Shown in pieces: positions 58,684 to 64,000 of a DNA stretch of 64,000 nucleotides. The position numbers were made by a program, and so were the translations under genes. Numbering within the stretch: position 1 is the stretch's first letter; each line of letters opens with the position of its first letter. The stretch comes from Kribbella catacumbae DSM 19601 (GTDB lineage Bacteria; Actinomycetota; Actinomycetes; Propionibacteriales; Kribbellaceae), in NCBI RefSeq assembly GCF_000372465.1, contig NZ_AQUZ01000024.1, forward strand, positions 1-64,000, written 5' to 3'. Under the pieces are notes generated by a model. That model had not been told where the DNA came from. It ran no database searches and was given only the letters and a program-made list of their open reading frames with translations.

Positions 58684-60333
58684 GTGGATGTGCGTGGAGA
58701 GGTGCTGACGACGGCGGTACTGCGAGCTTGGGCCCGTACTGCGCTGTCCGAGCTCGGGCGTGCCCGGGCGGAGATCGATGAGCTCAACGTGTACCCGGTC
58801 CCCGACGGCGACACTGGCACCAACCTCTACCTGACTTGGGAGGCGGCCTGCGACGCGCTGCCGGAGGGGGAGCTCACCTTCGCCGAGGCGGTCCAGGCGT
58901 TCGGCCGGGGAGCCCTCCTGGGCGCTCGCGGCAACTCCGGCGTCATCACCTCCCAGCTGGTCCGCGCCTGCGGCCTCCGCCTCGCCGAGAACCTCCCGCC
59001 TCACCAGGAGCCGTCGGACGGAGTACTGGCTGATGCGCGGATGAGTGAGGCCGTCGCCTTTGCCGACGCGTTGGTCTTTGCGGCTGATGCTGCCTACAGC
59101 GCTGTGGCGCAGCCGGTTGAGGGGACCATGCTCACCGTCGCCCGGCAGGCCGGCAATGCGGCTCTAGAGGCGGCTAACCAGGGCAAAAGCCTGGCTGAGG
59201 TGTGTCTGGCGGCCGTGGCGGCTGCACGGGTCGCCCTGACCAAGACAACCGAGCAACTGGAGGTACTGCGCCGCGCCGGCGTCGTGGACGCGGGCGGTGC
59301 CGGGCTGGTCGTCATCCTGGGTGCCATGGAGTCGGTCCTGTCCGGGCGAGGGCCGGCCAGTACTACGGGCGTACCGGCGCGGGTGCCGCCGCAGGGAGTC
59401 CCGAGCCAGGCAGGGACCGATCTCGACCCAGACGGACCGGCGTACGAGGTGATGTATCTGCTGGAGGCGCCCGATGAGCAGATCGGCGACTTCCGGAAGG
59501 CGCTCGCGGGGCTTGGCGACTCGGTCGTGGTGGTCGGCGGTGACGAGCTGTGGAACGTCCACGTGCACACCGACGACGTCGGCGCGACGATCGAGCTGGG
59601 CATCGGGATCGGGAAGCCGTACCGGATCCGGGTCACCCACTTCGCCGACATGGCTCACCGCGAGCCGGTACCGAACCGTGCCGTGATCGCTGTCGCAGCC
59701 GGCGACGGGCTGGCCGCGCTGTTCGCTGAGGCGGGCGCAGTGGTCGTCCAGGGCGGGCCGGGACGCCGGTGCTCGACCGGGGAGCTGCTGAGGGCGATGG
59801 AGCGGTCCGGTGCGCCGGAGATCGTGCTACTGCCGAACGACCGCGACTCCATCGGGGTTGCGGAGGCAGCGGCCGCGGCGGCGCGACAGGACGGCGTACG
59901 GGTGGCTGTGATCCCGACCCGGGCGCAGGTGCAGGGGCTCGCGGCGATCGCCGTACATGACCCTGAGCGGAGCTTCGACGATGCCGTGGTGCAGCTGTCG
60001 GCCGCGGCCGGGCAGACTCGGCACGGTGCGGTGACGATCGCCGTGAAGGACGCCTGGACGATGGCCGGGACCTGCCGGATCGGCGACGCGCTGGGCGTGG
60101 TGGACGGCGACTTCACCCTCATCACCGACGACCTGGAGACCGCCGCGACGGGTGTCGTGGACCGCCTGCTGGGCGGTGGTGGCGAGCTGATGACGGTGGT
60201 CACCGGGCGCGAGGCCGACCCCGCGCTGGTCGACGCGCTGGTGCGGTATGTGCGCCGGATTCGCCGGGATGTCGATGTCGTGGTGTACGACGGTGGACAG
60301 GAAAGGTACCCGTTGCTGATCGGGGTGGAATGA
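58684..60333 (+). CDS. DAK2/FakA-like fatty-acid kinase catalytic protein
   Basis: Encodes 549 residues from GTG 58684. The N-terminal DhaL/DAK2 domain contains the metal/ATP site ELNVYPVPDGDTGTNLYLT and GARGNSGVITSQL (to about residue 200). The central and C-terminal parts match FakA/YloV proteins (NVHVHTDDVG; GAVTIAVKDAWTMAG). In firmicutes FakA phosphorylates fatty acids held by FakB; in actinobacteria this gene stands upstream of recG with no proven role. Overlaps recG by 4 nt. Confidence 0.85.
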   Translation: MDVRGEVLTTAVLRAWARTALSELGRARAEIDELNVYPVPDGDTGTNLYLTWEAACDALPEGELTFAEAVQAFGRGALLGARGNSGVITSQLVRACGLRLAENLPPHQEPSDGVLADARMSEAVAFADALVFAADAAYSAVAQPVEGTMLTVARQAGNAALEAANQGKSLAEVCLAAVAAARVALTKTTEQLEVLRRAGVVDAGGAGLVVILGAMESVLSGRGPASTTGVPARVPPQGVPSQAGTDLDPDGPAYEVMYLLEAPDEQIGDFRKALAGLGDSVVVVGGDELWNVHVHTDDVGATIELGIGIGKPYRIRVTHFADMAHREPVPNRAVIAVAAGDGLAALFAEAGAVVVQGGPGRRCSTGELLRAMERSGAPEIVLLPNDRDSIGVAEAAAAAARQDGVRVAVIPTRAQVQGLAAIAVHDPERSFDDAVVQLSAAAGQTRHGAVTIAVKDAWTMAGTCRIGDALGVVDGDFTLITDDLETAATGVVDRLLGGGGELMTVVTGREADPALVDALVRYVRRIRRDVDVVVYDGGQERYPLLIGVE

Positions 60334-62573
60334 AGACCGACATCGACCGTAAGCTCCGCGACTTCATCGGGGCGAAGACGGCCAAGAGCTTCTCCGAGGT
60401 GCTCGGGATCGAGACCGTCGGCGAACTGCTGCGGCACTACCCGCGGCGGTACCTGAAGAAGGGCGAGCTGACGCCGTTCGACGAGCTGGAGATCGGCGAC
60501 CAGGCCACGGTCAGCGGGCGGGTCAAGAAGGTCACCGTGCGCTCGCTGGACTCCAAGCAGGAGATCCGGCCGGACGACGTACAGAAGTTCCGCCGGCACA
60601 AGACGATCACCAAGGTGGTCGTCACCGACGGCCGCAACGACCTCGAGCTCGCCTTCTTCAACCAGCCCTGGCTGGTGAACAAGCTGACCCCAGGGACGGC
60701 CGCGCTGTTCTGGGGCGAGGTGACGAGGTTCCGCGACATCATGCAGCTCAAGGGCCCGGGCACCGAGATCCTCGACGAGGAGGACCTCAGCGAGGAGGAG
60801 ATCGAGCGCCGCGCCAAGCCGTTCCGGCCGCTCTACCCGGCCAGCGCGAAGCTGCCGACGGCGACGATCGAGCGCAGTATCAAGATCGTCCTGGACAACC
60901 TCGAGGATGTCGACGACCCGATCCCCGAGCTGATCCTGCGCAAGGAGCGGCTGATCGGGCTGCGCGAGGCGTTGCAGAAGGTGCATCTGCCGGAGACCGA
61001 GAAGGACTGGGAGGTCGCGCAGAAGCGGTTCCGGTTCGAGGAAGCGCTGGTGATGCAGACGATCCTGGCCCAGCGCCGGGCCGTCACCGACGCGCTCAAG
61101 GCGGTACCGCGGGAGCGCACCGCGGGCGGTCTGCTGGACGAGTTCGACGCGCGGCTGCCGTTCAAGCTGACCGCGGGACAAGCCGAGGTCGGCGACGAGA
61201 TCTTCGCCGATCTCGCCCGGCCGCACCCGATGCACCGGCTGCTGCAGGGTGAGGTCGGCTCCGGCAAGACCGTCGTAGCGCTCCGGGCGATGCTCTCGGT
61301 GGTCGACGCCGGCGGCCAGGCGGCACTGCTCGCACCGACCGAGGTGCTCGCCACTCAACACCACAAGACGTTGACGAAGATGCTCGGCGAATTGGCCGAG
61401 CAGGGCATGCTCGGCGGCGCGGAGCAGGCCACGCGGGTGGGGCTGCTGACCGGGTCGCTGAACGCGGCAGCCCGGCGTACGGCGATGCTGGACGCGGCCA
61501 GTGGCGCTGCGGGGATCGTCGTCGGCACGCACGCACTCCTTGAGGACAAGGTGCAGTTCGCCGGTCTCGGCCTGGTCGTGGTCGACGAGCAGCACCGGTT
61601 CGGTGTCGAGCAGCGGGCCGCGCTGAGCCAGAAGTCGGGGGACGCGACGCCGCACACGCTGGTGATGACGGCGACGCCGATCCCGCGGACCGTGGCGATG
61701 ACCGTGTTCGGCGACCTCGCGGTGTCGACACTGACCGAACTGCCCGCAGGCCGCTCCCCGATCATGAGCTCGGTGGTGCCCGCGCTGGAGAAGCCGAACT
61801 GGCTCGACCGTGCCTGGGTACGCGTTCGCGAGGAGGTCGGCAAAGGCCACCAGGCGTACGTCGTCTGCCCGCGGATCGGTGACGAGGTGAAGAACGCCGC
61901 GGACGAGGAGGGCGACTTCGCCGCCGGAGCCGACGACGAGGACGAGACCAAGGGCAAGCCGAGGCCGGCCATCTCGGTGCTCCAGGTCGCCGAGGTGCTC
62001 GAATCGACGCTCGGCGATCTGCGCGTCGAGATCCTGCACGGGCGCTTGCCGGCCGACGAGAAGGACTCGGTGATGTCCCGGTTCGCGGCCGGCGAGATCG
62101 ACGTGCTGATCGCGACCACCGTGATCGAGGTCGGTGTCGACGTGCCGAATGCGTCGACGATGGTGGTGATGGACGCCGACCGGTTCGGCATCTCCCAGCT
62201 GCACCAGCTGCGTGGCCGGGTCGGCCGTGGCCGGGTGCCTGGGCTCTGCCTGCTGGTCACGTACGCCTGGGGCGGATCGAAATCCATGGGGCGGTTGGAG
62301 GCGGTCGCGGCGACGACGGACGGGTTCGAGCTGTCCCGGATCGACCTGGAGACAAGGCGCGAAGGCGACGTACTCGGGGTCGCGCAGTCCGGCCGCCGGA
62401 GCAGTCTCAAGCTGCTCAGCGTGTTGCGTGACGAGGAGATCATCCTGACCGCGCGGCACGTCGCGAACTCGCTCATCTCGGTCGACGCGGAACTGGCCGA
62501 GTACCCCGTACTGCGGTCCTTCGTGCGCAGCGCGCTGGAGTCCGAGGCGACCGACTATCTGGAGAAGACGTGA
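60330..62573 (+). CDS. recG: ATP-dependent DNA helicase RecG
   Basis: Encodes 747 residues. An OB-fold wedge domain occupies the N-terminal third (GDQATVSGRVKKVTVRS). Walker A GEVGSGKT is at 307-314, DEQH box at 419-422, and later helicase motifs include TTVIEVGVDVPNASTMVV and LHQLRGRVGRGRVPG. It remodels stalled forks and Holliday junctions. An acidic insertion (EEGDFAAGADDEDETKG) lies in the second helicase domain. Overlaps rsmD by 4 nt. Confidence 0.97.
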   Translation: MKTDIDRKLRDFIGAKTAKSFSEVLGIETVGELLRHYPRRYLKKGELTPFDELEIGDQATVSGRVKKVTVRSLDSKQEIRPDDVQKFRRHKTITKVVVTDGRNDLELAFFNQPWLVNKLTPGTAALFWGEVTRFRDIMQLKGPGTEILDEEDLSEEEIERRAKPFRPLYPASAKLPTATIERSIKIVLDNLEDVDDPIPELILRKERLIGLREALQKVHLPETEKDWEVAQKRFRFEEALVMQTILAQRRAVTDALKAVPRERTAGGLLDEFDARLPFKLTAGQAEVGDEIFADLARPHPMHRLLQGEVGSGKTVVALRAMLSVVDAGGQAALLAPTEVLATQHHKTLTKMLGELAEQGMLGGAEQATRVGLLTGSLNAAARRTAMLDAASGAAGIVVGTHALLEDKVQFAGLGLVVVDEQHRFGVEQRAALSQKSGDATPHTLVMTATPIPRTVAMTVFGDLAVSTLTELPAGRSPIMSSVVPALEKPNWLDRAWVRVREEVGKGHQAYVVCPRIGDEVKNAADEEGDFAAGADDEDETKGKPRPAISVLQVAEVLESTLGDLRVEILHGRLPADEKDSVMSRFAAGEIDVLIATTVIEVGVDVPNASTMVVMDADRFGISQLHQLRGRVGRGRVPGLCLLVTYAWGGSKSMGRLEAVAATTDGFELSRIDLETRREGDVLGVAQSGRRSSLKLLSVLRDEEIILTARHVANSLISVDAELAEYPVLRSFVRSALESEATDYLEKT

Positions 62574-63133
62574 CGCGCATCGTCGGGGGAGTGGCGGGTG
62601 GCCGGCGGATCGCCGTACCGGCCGGCAGTGGGACCAGGCCGACCGCCGATCGGGTCCGGGAGGCACTTTTCTCTTCCCTGGAAGCCGAATTCGGCAGTTT
62701 CGACGGCCTGCAGGTGCTCGACCTGTACTCCGGTTCGGGTGCGGTCGGGCTGGAAGCCCTGTCGCGCGGGGCGAAGCGGGTCGTGCTGGTCGAGGCGGAT
62801 CGCCGGGCCGCCGACGTGATCGCCGCGAACATCAAGGCGGTGGGGCTGCCGGGCGCGACGCTGCTCACCAGGCCGGTCGAGAAGGTTGCCCAGGGCGACA
62901 ATTCGGGCGGGCCCATCGATCTGGTCTTCGCCGACCCGCCGTACCAGCTGGAAACCGTCGAACTGCAGGGGGTGCTGACCTCGCTGGCTTCGGGTGGGTG
63001 GCTCGCCGAGGATGCGGTGGTGGTCGTCGAGCGGGCCAAGCGGGAGCCGTGGGAGTGGCCCGAGGGGTTCGCCGCGTTGCGGGATCGCAAGTACGGCGAG
63101 GCCCGGCTTTGGTACGGTCACCGCCATGAGTAG
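62570..63133 (+). CDS. rsmD: 16S rRNA (guanine(966)-N(2))-methyltransferase
   Basis: Encodes 187 residues from GTG 62570. It has TRIVGGVAGGRRIAVP, TRPTADRVREALFSSLE, the SAM motif VLDLYSGSGAVGLEALSRGA and the catalytic motif VFADPPYQL. It methylates 16S rRNA in the small subunit. Overlaps recG (4 nt) and coaD (8 nt), a conserved arrangement. Confidence 0.95.
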   Translation: MTRIVGGVAGGRRIAVPAGSGTRPTADRVREALFSSLEAEFGSFDGLQVLDLYSGSGAVGLEALSRGAKRVVLVEADRRAADVIAANIKAVGLPGATLLTRPVEKVAQGDNSGGPIDLVFADPPYQLETVELQGVLTSLASGGWLAEDAVVVVERAKREPWEWPEGFAALRDRKYGEARLWYGHRHE

Positions 63134-63596
63134 GGCTGTGTTTCCCGGCACCTTCGATCCACCCACCAACGGGCATCTGGACGTGATCGCCAGGGCGTCC
63201 GCCGCCTTCGACGAGGTGATCGTCGCGACCGGGGTGAACAAGTCCAAGCAGCGGCTGTTCAGCGTCGAGGACCGAATCGCGATGCTGACCGAGATCGTGG
63301 CGCCGTACGGCAACGTCCGGGTCGGCACCTTCGACGGGCTGCTGGTCGACTACTGCCGGGCCGAGGACGCCCAGGTGATCGTCAAAGGGCTGCGCTCGGG
63401 CGGTGACTACGACTACGAGCTGCAGATGGCCCAGATGAACCGGAAGCTGTCCGGCGTCGACACCGTCTTCCTGCCGACCGCGCCGGAGAACGCTTACATC
63501 TCCTCCAGCCTGGTCAAGGAGATCGCGAAACTCGGAGGCCCGGTGGAAGATTTCCTGCCCCCCGCAGTCCATGCCCGGCTGCTCGCCGCGCTGTGA
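63126..63596 (+). CDS. coaD: phosphopantetheine adenylyltransferase
   Basis: Encodes 156 residues from ATG 63126. The nucleotidyltransferase motif FPGTFDPPTNGHLD contains the catalytic histidine, and YISSSLVKEIAKLGG is the C-terminal ATP-binding signature. It makes dephospho-CoA from 4'-phosphopantetheine. It starts eight bases inside rsmD. Confidence 0.97.
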   Translation: MSRAVFPGTFDPPTNGHLDVIARASAAFDEVIVATGVNKSKQRLFSVEDRIAMLTEIVAPYGNVRVGTFDGLLVDYCRAEDAQVIVKGLRSGGDYDYELQMAQMNRKLSGVDTVFLPTAPENAYISSSLVKEIAKLGGPVEDFLPPAVHARLLAAL

Positions 63597-63609
63597 GCCT
63601 GCCCCGAAT

Positions 63610-63639
63610 TGGGCGAGACGGTGGGAACTTGGTAATGTT
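63610..63639 (+). promoter_or_regulatory. promoter of yceD
   Basis: TTGGGC (63610-63615) and TAATGT (63634-63639), 18 bases apart, follow the coaD stop and precede the DUF177 gene by about 65 bases. Confidence 0.5.
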
Positions 63640-63704
63640 GTCCACTGGTCTTGTTGAGACCGAGATTCAGCCTGCCCACGCCTGAAAGGTATGTCCTGAG
63701 CGCC

Positions 63705-64000
63705 TTGGACCCGCGGTCCCCACTCGTGATCGATACGCACGAGCTGTCACGCCGCGCCGGGTCCCAGCGCGAAGTCTCCTTCACGGCCAACGCACCGGCA
63801 GATCTCGGAATCGACGTGATCGGCGTCCCCGAAGGCGACCCGATCCAGTTCGATCTGCGACTGGAAGCGGTAGTCGAGGGGGTGCTCGTGACCGGATCGG
63901 CCAGTGGCCGGCTGGTCGGGGAGTGCGCGCGGTGCCTGGTCGATATCGAGGACGAGTTCCTCGCTGACGTCCAGGAGCTGTACGTCTACCCGGAGAGCGA
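63705..64000 (+). CDS. DUF177/YceD-family protein, cut by the window end
   Basis: About 98 codons are visible, reading LDPRSPLVIDTHELSRRAG, then LGIDVIGVPEGDPI, LEAVVEGVLVTG and GECARCL with one CxxC. These match YceD (DUF177), normally followed by rpmF and expressed with it for ribosomal large-subunit metabolism. The start is uncertain: TTG 63705 is given; CTG 63696 has a better-spaced AAAGG, and GTG 63726 would lose conserved residues. Confidence 0.8.
   Translation, partial: MDPRSPLVIDTHELSRRAGSQREVSFTANAPADLGIDVIGVPEGDPIQFDLRLEAVVEGVLVTGSASGRLVGECARCLVDIEDEFLADVQELYVYPES

Noticed and set aside
59655..62666. Thousand-codon open frame on the minus strand opposite recG
   Set aside because: recG and the DAK gene on the plus strand have full family motifs; the minus frame shows only shadow composition.

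Overview
The window looks like a chromosomal segment of a high-GC actinomycete, most likely a Kribbella-like member of the Nocardioidales. This rests on the very high GC content, many GTG starts, 4-nt ATGA/GTGA gene overlaps, an NdgR-type IclR regulator beside leuCD, an HU protein with a long Lys/Ala/Pro tail, the F420 gene cofC, a DUF3515 lipoprotein and a stand-alone Lrp ligand-binding domain. Species assignment is inference; no rRNA gene is present.

Backbone: gltX, tRNA-Gln, tRNA-Glu, ndgR, leuC, leuD, hup, cofC, acyltransferase, gpsA, ddl, DUF3515, Lrp-like, thiL, thiD, rpmB, DAK/fakA-like, recG, rsmD, coaD and yceD follow an order familiar from streptomycetes. Accessory blocks are spliced into it.

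Layout. 1-0.3 kb: the end of an IS1182-type insertion sequence. 0.4-9.1 kb: a GntR regulator divergent from an eight-gene operon with a complete dipeptide/oligopeptide-type ABC importer and three hydrolases (nitrilase-like, formamidase/acetamidase-like, alpha/beta hydrolase), apparently an uptake-and-degradation pathway for an amide or peptide-like compound. 9.1-12.6 kb: a DinB-like protein behind a perfect SOS box, a Fic protein with a winged-helix tail, a conserved protein and an acetyltransferase. 12.6-25 kb: backbone from gltX to gpsA. 25-37.3 kb: accessory block with a ROK-controlled sugar oxidoreductase/isomerase pair, a broken MerR gene, a methyltransferase, an SMP-30 protein, two paralogous MFS transporters around a DeoR operator, a TetR-PLP lyase pair and a P450. 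37.6-42.2 kb: ddl, then about 1.9 kb of non-coding repeats, then an ECF42-type sigma factor with its DGPF/YCII partner. 42.3-45.7 kb: backbone (DUF3515, Lrp-like, thiL, thiD, DinB-like). 45.7-54.6 kb: ROK, HAD, MFS, HAD and a CUT1-type sugar ABC operon ending in an oxidoreductase/aldo-keto reductase fusion. 54.6-58.6 kb: rpmB, a P-loop kinase, a hemerythrin/deazaflavin-reductase fusion with MarR, an RlmM-like methyltransferase and a VOC protein. 58.7-64 kb: DAK, recG, rsmD, coaD and the start of yceD.

Most notable: two families of stem-loop repeats confined here to gaps between convergent genes; a glutamyl-tRNA synthetase whose HIGH motif has lost its first histidine, encoded beside both of its expected tRNA substrates; two unusual gene fusions; and several clear operators (SOS box, twin MarR boxes, a 28-bp perfect palindrome with no regulator nearby).
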